DNA from: Luteolibacter sp. SL250 | Lineage (GTDB): Bacteria; Verrucomicrobiota; Verrucomicrobiia; Verrucomicrobiales; Akkermansiaceae | Assembly: GCF_026625605.1 (NCBI RefSeq) | Contig: NZ_CP113054.1 | Span: 3,658,001 to 3,722,000, forward strand | Direction: 5' to 3' | Length of the DNA: 64,000 bases | Shown here: positions 36,164 to 43,583 of the stretch, piece after piece | Position numbering within the stretch: the first letter of the stretch is position 1 | Layout of the letters: every line of letters starts with the position of its first letter | The notes under the pieces: generated by a model | Database searches by the model: none | What the model saw: the letters and a program-made list of their open reading frames with translations, nothing else | Told to the model about the DNA's origin: nothing | Position numbers and translations under genes: made by a program

Positions 36164-37279
36164 ATGCTCAAGGCCGGAATCGTAGGACTGCCAAACGTCG
36201 GGAAATCGACCCTTTTCAATGCCGTGACCCGCACCCGCAAGGCGGAGGCGGCGAACTATCCCTTCTGCACCATCGACCCCAACGTGGGCATCGTCAGCGT
36301 GCCGGACAGCCGCCTCGCCGTGCTGTCGAAAATCTCCGGCTCCCAGAAGCTGGTGCCGACCGCCATCGAGTTCGTGGACATCGCCGGTCTGGTGAAGGGC
36401 GCGTCGGAAGGCGCGGGCCTGGGCAACCAGTTCCTCGCGAACATCCGTGAGACGGACGCCATCGTCCAGGTCGTCCGCTGCTTCGAGAACGACGACATCA
36501 TCCACGAACTGGGCTCCGTCGACCCGGTGCGCGACATCGAGATCATCAACGCCGAGCTGATCCTCGCGGACATCGCCTCGCTCGAGAAGCGCCGGCACTC
36601 CCGCGAGAAGAAGGCCAAGGGCGGCGACAAGGAGTCCAAGAAGGAAGTCGAACTCATCGACCTCCTGCTGCCGCACCTCAACGAGGGCAAACCCGCCCTC
36701 ACCCTGGAGTTCAGCGATGACGACAAGGAGATCATCAAGGACTTCTTCCTCCTTTCCTCGAAGAAAACCATCTACGCCTGCAACGTGATGGAGGACGAAC
36801 TGGCCGGTGCCACCGCCGACCCGGACTCGATCCCCCTCGTCGCCAAGGTCCGCCAATTCGCCGCGGAGCACAGCGGCTCGGAAGCCGTGGTCATTTCCGC
36901 CCGCATCGAGGAGGAACTGAGCGAGATGCCCGTCGAGGAAGCCGCCGAGTTCCTCGCTGAAATGGGCGTGACGGACTCCGGTGTCTCCAACCTCATCCGC
37001 GGTGTCTATCACCTGCTGGGCCTGCGCACCTACCTGACCACCGGCGTCCAGGAAACCCGCGCGTGGACCATCATCGCCGGTGACAAGGCCCCGGCCGCCG
37101 CCGGCGTCATCCACTCCGACTTCGAGCGTGGCTTCATCGCCGCGGAAGTCGTGCACTATGACGACCTCGTCGCCGCAGGAAGCAAGTCAGTCGCCAAGAC
37201 GAATGGCAAGGTCCGCATCGAGGGCAAGGAATACGTCGTCAAGGACGGCGACGTGATCGAGTTCCGCTTCAACGTGTAA
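36164..37279 (+). CDS. ychF: Ribosome-binding ATPase/GTPase YchF
   Basis: A 371-residue Obg-family P-loop protein. G1 is GIVGLPNVGKSTLFNAVT (residues 5-22), G3 is FVDIAGLVKGASEGAGLGN (about 71-89), and NVMEDEL (about 206) stands where GTPases have NKxD; the change to NxxE underlies the ATP preference of YchF. The C-terminal TGS domain (TGVQETRAWTIIAGDKAPAA through FERGFIAAEVVHYDDL) is complete. It associates with ribosomes and affects translation and stress responses. The start is ATG 36164; the gene has its own leader, divergent from the phosphonate operon. Confidence 0.94.
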   Translation: MLKAGIVGLPNVGKSTLFNAVTRTRKAEAANYPFCTIDPNVGIVSVPDSRLAVLSKISGSQKLVPTAIEFVDIAGLVKGASEGAGLGNQFLANIRETDAIVQVVRCFENDDIIHELGSVDPVRDIEIINAELILADIASLEKRRHSREKKAKGGDKESKKEVELIDLLLPHLNEGKPALTLEFSDDDKEIIKDFFLLSSKKTIYACNVMEDELAGATADPDSIPLVAKVRQFAAEHSGSEAVVISARIEEELSEMPVEEAAEFLAEMGVTDSGVSNLIRGVYHLLGLRTYLTTGVQETRAWTIIAGDKAPAAAGVIHSDFERGFIAAEVVHYDDLVAAGSKSVAKTNGKVRIEGKEYVVKDGDVIEFRFNV

Positions 37280-37290
37280 GGCACGCGCCG

Positions 37291-37490
37291 AGTAAGGAGG
37301 GAGGACACTCCTGTCCTCCGGCGGCATTGGCGGGATAAGGAGGAGAAGTTTTCAGGCAAAAAAAGCCTGACCACGAATCTCAAAGAGATCCGTTCTTTCC
37401 TTTGCGCCTTTGCGGTAAATCTCATCCCGGATCGCCTTTGCTCTGCGTTCCGGTTGCAGCCGGAGGACAGGAGTGTCCTCCCTCCTTACT
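37291..37490. repeat. Paired REP element, family C copy 2
   Basis: Left REP 37291-37332 has GGAGGACA-CTCC-TGTCCTCC. The inverted right REP 37451-37490 has the complement and ends CCTCCTTACT. The core carries CCTTTGCGCCTTTGCGGTAA at 37399-37418. It occupies nearly all of the ychF-tetR gap (convergent genes). Confidence 0.9.
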
Positions 37491-37508
37491 GCGGAGTGTT
37501 CTGCCAAC

Positions 37509-38207
37509 TCAGAAGTCGAACTGGGCCTGGGGCACTTTCTTCTTCGGCGCGGCTTCTTCGCCCTCAGCGGAAGGCAGGCCGTCCCGGAGGCCGGCCACGG
37601 CGAAGTCGAGGAAGCGCTCGATGTTGGACTCCACGGACGGCGCGCCGGCCAGGGAACCCGCCACCCGGTAGAGGAAGCCGCTGTGGGTCAGGAGGTGGAT
37701 CAGTCCGCCGACAATGAAGTGGAGACGCCACAGGACCTCATCCGGGGAGAATTCCTTCAGGGCCTTGTGCAGGGCCTTGGTGAACCGCTCGACCACGTTG
37801 CGGGTCTGGTATTCCAGCTCACCGGGCAGGGAGACGGACTGCTCGGAGAAAATGCGGCCCAGCAACTGGCAGTAGAGTTTCTCGGACAGTTCGGACTTTC
37901 CGACCTGCTCCACGATGGGCTTCACAAACGCCGCGATGATTTCCCTGACATCGCCCCCGTTCCGCTCCGCACGCTCCAGACGCACCAGGCGCTCCTGGTT
38001 CACGGGCATGATGTAGCGGCTGATGACGGCGATGACCAATCCGTCCCGGCTGCCGAAGTGGTAGTTCACCGCTGCGACGTTGGCTCCGGCTTCCTTGGTG
38101 ATGTCCCTCACGGAAACGGCTTCAAATCCTCTCTCCGCGAAGAGCTTCTCCGCAGCTTCCACCAATTTCAGCTTGGGACCACCGTTGGGAACGATTGTTT
38201 GATTCAT
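37509..38207 (-). CDS. TetR-family transcriptional regulator
   Basis: A 232-residue repressor-type protein. The N-terminal helix-turn-helix runs LKLVEAAEKLFAERGFEAVS and VRDITKEAGANVAAVNYHF (about residues 13-52), with the family-typical YHFGSRDGLV. The C-terminal ligand domain resembles the CecR/YbiH-type tetracyclin-repressor C-terminal domain (about 100-200), followed by a basic tail ending in PKKKVPQAQFDF. The target is unknown; the nearby same-strand ABC ATPase (38317-38988) and the palindrome at 38246 are candidates. The start at 38207 fits the usual short leader before the first helix. Confidence 0.87.
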   Translation of the reverse strand: MNQTIVPNGGPKLKLVEAAEKLFAERGFEAVSVRDITKEAGANVAAVNYHFGSRDGLVIAVISRYIMPVNQERLVRLERAERNGGDVREIIAAFVKPIVEQVGKSELSEKLYCQLLGRIFSEQSVSLPGELEYQTRNVVERFTKALHKALKEFSPDEVLWRLHFIVGGLIHLLTHSGFLYRVAGSLAGAPSVESNIERFLDFAVAGLRDGLPSAEGEEAAPKKKVPQAQFDF

Positions 38208-38245
38208 ACCACCCAAACCAAGGTCAGGACGCCGACTTGTCAAAC

Positions 38246-38269
38246 AAAAGCATTTGAAACGAAGCTTTT
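38246..38269. promoter_or_regulatory. Imperfect palindrome upstream of the tetR gene
   Basis: AAAAGC and GCTTTT half-sites flank a 12-bp centre, 39-62 bp upstream of the tetR start, between it and the ABC ATPase gene. This is a plausible autoregulatory operator, but the symmetry is only partial and the AT-rich stretch may instead contain the promoter. Confidence 0.35.
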
Positions 38270-38316
38270 AAGCACAATAACGGATTGATGATCAGATCAA
38301 TCCAGAGTCAACAAAT

Positions 38317-38988
38317 TCACTCGTTGTGGATGCTTCCGTCCCGGATGATGAGGGTGCGGTCCCCGACTTTTGCCAGTGACTGGTCGTGCGTGACCACCAC
38401 CAGCGTGACGCCATGCTCCTCCGCCAGCTCCAGCAGGATGCCCATGATCTCCGCGCTGTTGCGGGAGTCGAGGTTGCCGGTCGGCTCATCGGCGAAGAGG
38501 ACTTTGGGCTCATTGACGATGGCGCGCGCGATGGCGACCCGCTGCTGCTCCCCGCCGGACAGCTCCGCCGGCAGGTGATCCGCCCGCTCCCCGAGGCCCA
38601 CGCGGCGGAGTGCATTCATGGCGGCCTCCGTGCGGTCCTCCCCGGCGATGGCGCCGGGCACGGCGACGTTCTCCAGGGCGGTCAGCTCCGGCAGCAGGTG
38701 GTAGTTCTGGAAGACGTAGCCGATGCGGGCGTTGCGGAACCTGGCCTGCTCCTTCCGGCCCAGGGCGTAGAGGTCCGTGCCGTCGATCTTCACGGTCCCC
38801 TGCTCCGGCCGTTCCAGTCCGGCTAGGGTGTAGAGCAGGGTGGTTTTTCCGGCGCCGCTGGGGCCGCAGAGGAAGACTTTCTCCCCCTGGCGGATGGAAA
38901 GGTCGATGCCGTGCAGCACCTCGATGGATTTCCTGCCGATCCGGTAGCTGCGGTGGAGGTTCTTCGTCTCGATGATCGCATCGCTCAT
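38317..38988 (-). CDS. LolD-type ABC transporter ATP-binding protein
   Basis: A 223-residue ATPase of the LolD/MacB branch. Walker A is CGPSGAGKTTLLYTLAG (about 41-57), the Q-loop VFQNYHLLPELTALENV, the signature LSGGEQQRVAIARA (about 140) and Walker B VLFADEPTGNLDS. Members power lipoprotein release or peptide/antibiotic efflux with an FtsX-like permease. No permease gene lies beside it, so its partner is elsewhere. MSDAIIETKNLHRSY is used as the start because it brings the protein to family length. Confidence 0.87.
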   Translation of the reverse strand: MSDAIIETKNLHRSYRIGRKSIEVLHGIDLSIRQGEKVFLCGPSGAGKTTLLYTLAGLERPEQGTVKIDGTDLYALGRKEQARFRNARIGYVFQNYHLLPELTALENVAVPGAIAGEDRTEAAMNALRRVGLGERADHLPAELSGGEQQRVAIARAIVNEPKVLFADEPTGNLDSRNSAEIMGILLELAEEHGVTLVVVTHDQSLAKVGDRTLIIRDGSIHNE

Positions 38989-39088
38989 GGCGGGATCATG
39001 GGCAGCGGAATGACCGGGGCGCAAGTGCCGCCGATGCCCGTGTTGCTACTTCCCAAACCGCGCGGCCTGCCGTAGCTTCTGCCCGCCG

Positions 39089-40357
39089 ATGACGAAATCC
39101 GCCCTACTGTTCACCCTGCTGGCCACCACCTTCGCGTGGGCGCAGGAGAACACGCCCACGCCACCACCCGCCACACCCGTCCCCGCCGCGGAATCCACCA
39201 CCACTCCGGAGAACCCGGCCGCTCCTGCCGAACCGGCGGAACCGGCCGAACCGGCGATCCCGGATGACGGGGTGCGCGTCTCCGTCCTGGGCTACCATGA
39301 CTTTTCGGAAACCCTGCCGGAAACGGCCATGCGCATCCGCACCTCGAAGTTCCGCCAGCAGATGGAGGCGCTGCGCCAGATGGGCCTGCCGGTCATCTCC
39401 ATGGCCGACTTCATCGCCTGGAAGCGCGGTGAGAAGCAGATCCCGCCGAAGTGTGTGGTCATCACCCTGGATGACGGCTGGAAGTCGGTCTATACGGACG
39501 CCTTCCCCATCCTGAAGGAATACAAGTATCCGTTCACCCTCTACCTCTACAAATCCTACGTGGATGGCGGCGGAAAGGCGCTCACCACCGCGATGATCGA
39601 GGAAATGCTCGCCGCCGGCGCGGACCTCGGCAGCCACTCGGTCAGCCATCCGTATCCCGGGACCGTGAAGGCGATGCGGAAGAAAGGCCCGGACGCCTAT
39701 GACGCGTTCCTGCGGAAGGAACTGGGCGAGTCGAAGCGGTTCCTGGAATCGAAATTCCCGAAGCACAAGGCGGACACCTACGCCTACCCGGGCGGGTTCT
39801 ACACGGAGGAGATGCTGCCGCTGGCGGATGAGTTCGGCTACACCCACCTGTTCACCGTGCTGCCCGGGAAAGTGAAGCGCGGCATGGATGCGAAGACGCT
39901 GCCGCGCTACATCATCCTCGGGAACTACGACAAGATCTTCGAGTTCGCCACGACCTTCCGCGAGGCGGGTGCGGCGGGCACCGTGGCGGGCGGACCGGGC
40001 GGCGATCCCGCCGTGGGACCGGGCCTGGCTCCGGTCCAGACCACCCCCTATCCGGTGACCCCGGAGGCCGGCTCCGTCATCAACACGCGGCTGCCGGAGA
40101 TCTCCGCAGACCTTTCCACACTGGAGGATTTCGATCCGGCGTCACTGGTCATGAAGGTGGGTGGCTTCGGTGAGGTCCCCGCATCCTTCGACCCCGCGGC
40201 GAAGAAGCTGGCCTGGAAGATCAACCGCCGCCTGCGCCAGCCATCTTGCGAAGTTTCCATCACATGGAAGGATAAGGCGGGCAAGCCGCACAGTCCTCCG
40301 CTCCGCTGGTCCTTCCGGATCGACCGCAACTCCGCCTACCAACCCGACGGGGAATAA
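39089..40357 (+). CDS. Exported polysaccharide deacetylase-family protein
   Basis: A 422-residue protein. A signal peptide (ALLFTLLATTFAWAQ) is followed by a Pro/Ala/Glu-rich linker (about 20-60, with repeated AEPAEP). The NodB-homology domain shows motif 1 CVVITLDDGWKSVY (about 126-139), motif 2 GSHSVSHPYPG (about 180) with both metal histidines, and motif 3 AYPGGFY. The C-terminal 100 residues form an Ig-like beta domain (WKINRRLRQPSCEVSITW). It probably deacetylates a cell-surface or extracellular polysaccharide in the periplasm. The first motif has TLDDG instead of the common TFDDG, which is tolerated. Confidence 0.87.
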   Translation: MTKSALLFTLLATTFAWAQENTPTPPPATPVPAAESTTTPENPAAPAEPAEPAEPAIPDDGVRVSVLGYHDFSETLPETAMRIRTSKFRQQMEALRQMGLPVISMADFIAWKRGEKQIPPKCVVITLDDGWKSVYTDAFPILKEYKYPFTLYLYKSYVDGGGKALTTAMIEEMLAAGADLGSHSVSHPYPGTVKAMRKKGPDAYDAFLRKELGESKRFLESKFPKHKADTYAYPGGFYTEEMLPLADEFGYTHLFTVLPGKVKRGMDAKTLPRYIILGNYDKIFEFATTFREAGAAGTVAGGPGGDPAVGPGLAPVQTTPYPVTPEAGSVINTRLPEISADLSTLEDFDPASLVMKVGGFGEVPASFDPAAKKLAWKINRRLRQPSCEVSITWKDKAGKPHSPPLRWSFRIDRNSAYQPDGE

Positions 40358-40399
40358 GCCCCGCGACTCCGGTTTTCCAACCTTTCATCACAACCGACC

Positions 40400-41791
40400 A
40401 TGTTCCAGTCCCTCGCCGACAATCTCGACAAGACCTTCCGCAACCTCCGTGGCGTCGGCCGCATCTCGGAGAAAAACATCACGGACGCCCTGCGCGAGGT
40501 CCGCATCGCTCTGCTGGAGGCGGACGTCGAGTTCGGCGTGGCGAAGGATTTCATCGCAAAGGTGAAGGAGAAATCCATCGGCGAGGACGTCCTGAAGTCG
40601 ATCAAACCCGGTGAGCAGATCATCAAGTTCTTCAACGACGAGCTGACCGAACTGCTGGGCGGCGACCAGGCCCCGCTGGACCTCAACCCGCCCGCGCGCA
40701 TCCTCATCTGCGGCCTCAACGGCGCGGGCAAGACGACCACCTCCGCGAAGCTGGCGCTGCGTCTGAAAAAGGAAGGCCGCCGCCCGCTGCTCATCGCGTG
40801 CGACCTCTACCGTCCCGCCGCCATCGACCAGCTCGCCACGCTGGCAAAGCAGATCGACGTGCCCATCTACACCCCGGAAGCGACCGAGACGGACGTGGTG
40901 AAGGTGGCGAAGGACGCCCTGGCCTGGGCGGAGAAGCAGAACGGAACGGTCCTCATCTTCGACACCGCGGGCCGCCAGGAGATCGATCAGCGGCTGGTGG
41001 AGGAACTGAAGCGCCTGCACGCCTTCCTCAACCCGAAGGAAACGCTCCTCGTCGCGGACGCGGCCACCGGCCAGCAGGCCGTCTCCGTGGCCACCCATTT
41101 CGACGAAGCCGTCGGCATCACCGGCATCATCCTCACCAAGCTGGACGGCGACTCCCGTGGTGGCGCCGCGCTCTCCATGCGCGCCGTCACCGGCAAGCCA
41201 ATCAAGTTCGCCGGTGAGGGCGAGAAGCTGGACCAGCTTTTCGAGTTCCACCCGACCCGGATGGCGGACCGCATCCTGGGCAAGGGCGACATCGTCGGCA
41301 TGGTGGAGCAGGTCGCGGACAAGGTGAACGAGGCCGACGCCATGCGCTCCATGCAGCGGATGCAGGAAGGGAAGTTCGACTTCACCGACTTCCTCGACCA
41401 GATGAAGATGATCCGCAACCTGGGTCCTCTGGAGGGCCTGCTGGGCCTCATGCCCGGCTTCAACAAGATCAAGAAGCAGCTCCCCGCGGACGCCTTCAAC
41501 AACAAAAAGATGAACCGCACGGAGGCCATCGTGCTTTCCATGACCCCGGAGGAACGCCGCAAGCCGGAGATCATCAAAGGCTCCCGCCGCCAGCGGATCG
41601 CCGCCGGTTCCGGCACCTCCCTCGCCGAGGTGAACCAGCTCATCAAGCAGTTCGGCGAGATGCGCAAGATGATGAAGTCCCCGTCGAAGATGAAGGGCCT
41701 CATGCGCCAGATGGGCGGCTCCGGCGGCCTGGGAGACATGATGAAGAACATGGGCGGCGGCAAGTTCCCGGGCGGGAAGTTTCCGTTTTAA
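40400..41791 (+). CDS. ffh: Signal recognition particle protein Ffh
   Basis: A 463-residue SRP54 GTPase. The N domain runs MFQSLADNLDKTFRNLRGVG. The G domain has GLNGAGKTTTSAKLALRL (about 107-124), DTAGRQEIDQRL, and TKLDGDSRGGAALSM. The M domain at the end (about 300-440) has KGSRRQRIAAGSG and a methionine-rich tail (MRQMGGSGGLGDMMKNMGGG). It binds signal sequences and 4.5S RNA to deliver ribosomes to the membrane. No SRP RNA gene was seen nearby. Its TAA stop (41789-41791) lies at the edge of a REP. Confidence 0.95.
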   Translation: MFQSLADNLDKTFRNLRGVGRISEKNITDALREVRIALLEADVEFGVAKDFIAKVKEKSIGEDVLKSIKPGEQIIKFFNDELTELLGGDQAPLDLNPPARILICGLNGAGKTTTSAKLALRLKKEGRRPLLIACDLYRPAAIDQLATLAKQIDVPIYTPEATETDVVKVAKDALAWAEKQNGTVLIFDTAGRQEIDQRLVEELKRLHAFLNPKETLLVADAATGQQAVSVATHFDEAVGITGIILTKLDGDSRGGAALSMRAVTGKPIKFAGEGEKLDQLFEFHPTRMADRILGKGDIVGMVEQVADKVNEADAMRSMQRMQEGKFDFTDFLDQMKMIRNLGPLEGLLGLMPGFNKIKKQLPADAFNNKKMNRTEAIVLSMTPEERRKPEIIKGSRRQRIAAGSGTSLAEVNQLIKQFGEMRKMMKSPSKMKGLMRQMGGSGGLGDMMKNMGGGKFPGGKFPF

Positions 41792-41978
41792 GGAGGGAGG
41801 ACATTGCGGCTTCGCCGCTATGTCCGCTTCGCTCCCATTCCTGTCCTCCGGCGGCATTGGCGAACAACGAAAATCTAACACTACGGCGCAGCGCGGCACT
41901 AAATATGGAGCTCTTTTTGGATCACCATAGATAGCTTCCCATTGCAGCCGGAGGACAGGAGTGTCCTCCCTCCTTACT
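41789..41978. repeat. Paired REP element, family C copy 3, with insertion in the left hairpin
   Basis: The left REP starts at the ffh stop (TAAGGAGGGAGGACA). Its loop is expanded by about 38 bp (about 41804-41841), containing GCGGCTTCGCCGC and CGCTTCGCTCCCATTC, before TGTCCTCC resumes. The right REP (41941-41978) is normal. It ends 2 bp before the RAYT start codon. Confidence 0.88.
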
Positions 41979-41980
41979 CC

Positions 41981-42583
41981 ATGTCCGAATATCTGCATCC
42001 AGACAAAGACATCCGGAAGCACGGGGTGAAGCTCCCGCATTGGCAGCAGGAGGAGGCGATGCAGTTCGTGACGTTCCGCCTGGCGGACTCGATCCCGCAG
42101 ACCAAGGCGCGGAAATGGAAGGAGGAGCGGGCCACCTGGCTTTCCCTTCACCCGAAGCCCTGGACTCCCGCGAAGGAAAAGGAATACCACCAGCGCTTCA
42201 CGAAGGATTTCGAGAACTGGCTGGATGAGGGGGCGGGAGCCTGCCTTTTCAACCATCCGGCGAATCGTCTCCATCTGGAGGAAACGCTGATGCACGATGA
42301 GGGGAAGTCCGCGCACCACCACTCATGGGTCATCATGCCGAACCACGTTCACCTGCTCTTCACCCCGGTGGCCCCCATCGATCAGTTGATGAAGAGTTGG
42401 AAAGGCATTTCCTCGCGGAAGATCGGGATCGGCTCCATCTGGCAGAGCGGCTACCGGGACACGATGATCCGCGACGTGGATCACTTTTTGAATGCGGTGC
42501 GGTATATCAGGAGGAATCCTTTGAAGCTGCGGGAAGGAACCTTTACCCTTTGGCAGAGTGAGCGAGCGCTCCGCGTCCAGTAA
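41981..42583 (+). CDS. REP-associated tyrosine transposase (RAYT, Y1/HUH family)
   Basis: A 200-residue HUH endonuclease of the IS200-like Y1 family. The metal-binding motif is in HSWVIMPNHVHLLF (His122 and His124). A C-terminal helix holds GYRDTMIRD and VRYIRRNPLK, with Tyr175 (or Tyr158) the probable catalytic residue. RAYTs nick single-stranded REP hairpins and are thought to spread them. This gene is bracketed exactly by two inverted REP pairs: the upstream one ends 2 bp before the ATG, and its own TAA stop is in the downstream one. It lacks long terminal inverted repeats or an accessory gene of an ordinary insertion sequence. Confidence 0.88.
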   Translation: MSEYLHPDKDIRKHGVKLPHWQQEEAMQFVTFRLADSIPQTKARKWKEERATWLSLHPKPWTPAKEKEYHQRFTKDFENWLDEGAGACLFNHPANRLHLEETLMHDEGKSAHHHSWVIMPNHVHLLFTPVAPIDQLMKSWKGISSRKIGIGSIWQSGYRDTMIRDVDHFLNAVRYIRRNPLKLREGTFTLWQSERALRVQ

Positions 42584-42675
42584 GGAGGTAGGACACTCCT
42601 GTCCTACACACATCATGAAGGTCTTCCTTGATTCGCCAATGCCGCCGGAGGACAAGAGTGTCCTCCCTCCTTACT
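42579..42675. repeat. Paired REP element, family C copy 4
   Basis: The left REP (42579-42607) has GTAGGACA-CTCC-TGTCCTAC, with a paired change in both stem arms relative to the family. The right REP (42635-42675) has GGAGGACA-AGAG-TGTCCTCC. With 97 bp it is the most compact copy. It contains the RAYT stop and the miaA start region. Confidence 0.9.
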
Positions 42676-43523
42676 TCGTCTGCGGACCAACCGCTTCCGG
42701 TAAAACCGCCTACGCCATCGACTACGCCCTCCGTAACAACGGGGAGATCGTCAACGGGGATGCCTTCCAGCTCTACCGGGGGCTGGAGATCCTCAGCGCC
42801 GCGCCGTCCGCGGAGGAACAGGCACAGGTCCCCCACCACCTCTACGGTGTGCTTTCCCCCACCCAGCGGAACGACGCGCAGGCCTATGTGGATCTCGCCC
42901 TGCCGGTCATCCGGGAGATCCAGTCACGGGGGAAAACGCCCGTCATCACCGGTGGGTCCGGACTCTACCTGAAGTTCCTCACCCATGGCGCATCCCCTCT
43001 CCCGACGGGTGACGCGGCGCTCCGCGCGGAGCTGGATGCACGGCCGCTGGACGACCTGGTGGCGCAGCTCCAGGAACTGGACCCGCTGGAGGCCAGCCGC
43101 ACCGCGCTGAAGAACCGCCGCTATGTTTCCCGCGCGCTGGAGATCTGCCTGTTGACCGGGGAAAAGACGTCCACCCTGCGCGACAACTGGCAGTCCGCCA
43201 CCGCGGACCGGGAGGCACAGCTCCGCGGCTGCTTCATCCAGCGGACGCGCCCGGATCTGCAGGCCCGCATCGCCCTGCGCAGCCGCCTGATGCTGGATGG
43301 CGGCGCCATTGATGAGGTCGCCGCGCTGCCGGACGATTCACCGACTTGCGGCAAGGCCATCGGCGTGAAGGAAATCCGCGCCCTGCTTGCCGGGGAGATC
43401 GACCGGGCCACCTGCGGGGAGCTGCTGGCCATTTCCACACGCCAGTACGCGAAGCGGCAGGAGACGTGGTTCAAGCGGGAGAAGTGGCTGGAAATCGTCC
43501 GGCCGCAGACCGGTTTTCTTTGA
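42639..43523 (+). CDS. miaA: tRNA dimethylallyltransferase with a REP-encoded N-terminus
   Basis: A 294-residue enzyme that adds a dimethylallyl group to A37 of tRNAs reading U-starting codons. The P-loop is CGPTASGKTAYAIDYAL (about residues 15-31), with DAFQLYRGLEI (about 42) and VITGGSGLYLKFL (about 109) also conserved. The first 12 residues, MPPEDKSVLPPY, are the translation of the right-hand REP of copy 4; ATG 42639 lies inside it. Another ATG at 42615 would add 8 residues, also within that element. Homologues normally begin a few residues before the P-loop, so catalysis should be intact. No independent promoter is apparent. Confidence 0.9.
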   Translation: MPPEDKSVLPPYFVCGPTASGKTAYAIDYALRNNGEIVNGDAFQLYRGLEILSAAPSAEEQAQVPHHLYGVLSPTQRNDAQAYVDLALPVIREIQSRGKTPVITGGSGLYLKFLTHGASPLPTGDAALRAELDARPLDDLVAQLQELDPLEASRTALKNRRYVSRALEICLLTGEKTSTLRDNWQSATADREAQLRGCFIQRTRPDLQARIALRSRLMLDGGAIDEVAALPDDSPTCGKAIGVKEIRALLAGEIDRATCGELLAISTRQYAKRQETWFKREKWLEIVRPQTGFL

Positions 43524-43583
43524 TCCCCCCTGGAAAACGGGCCAGTCTGGCAACGCCCGGGACGATCCGGACCGACCACCGCC

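Noticed and set aside
37291-37490. Family C hairpins as ordinary rho-independent terminators
   Set aside because: The stems are not followed by a T-run on either strand; they may still affect transcripts but do not fit the standard model.
41981-42583. A complete insertion sequence around the RAYT
   Set aside because: No long terminal repeats, target duplication or second ORF; the flanks are REP pairs identical in type to those at genes without a transposase.
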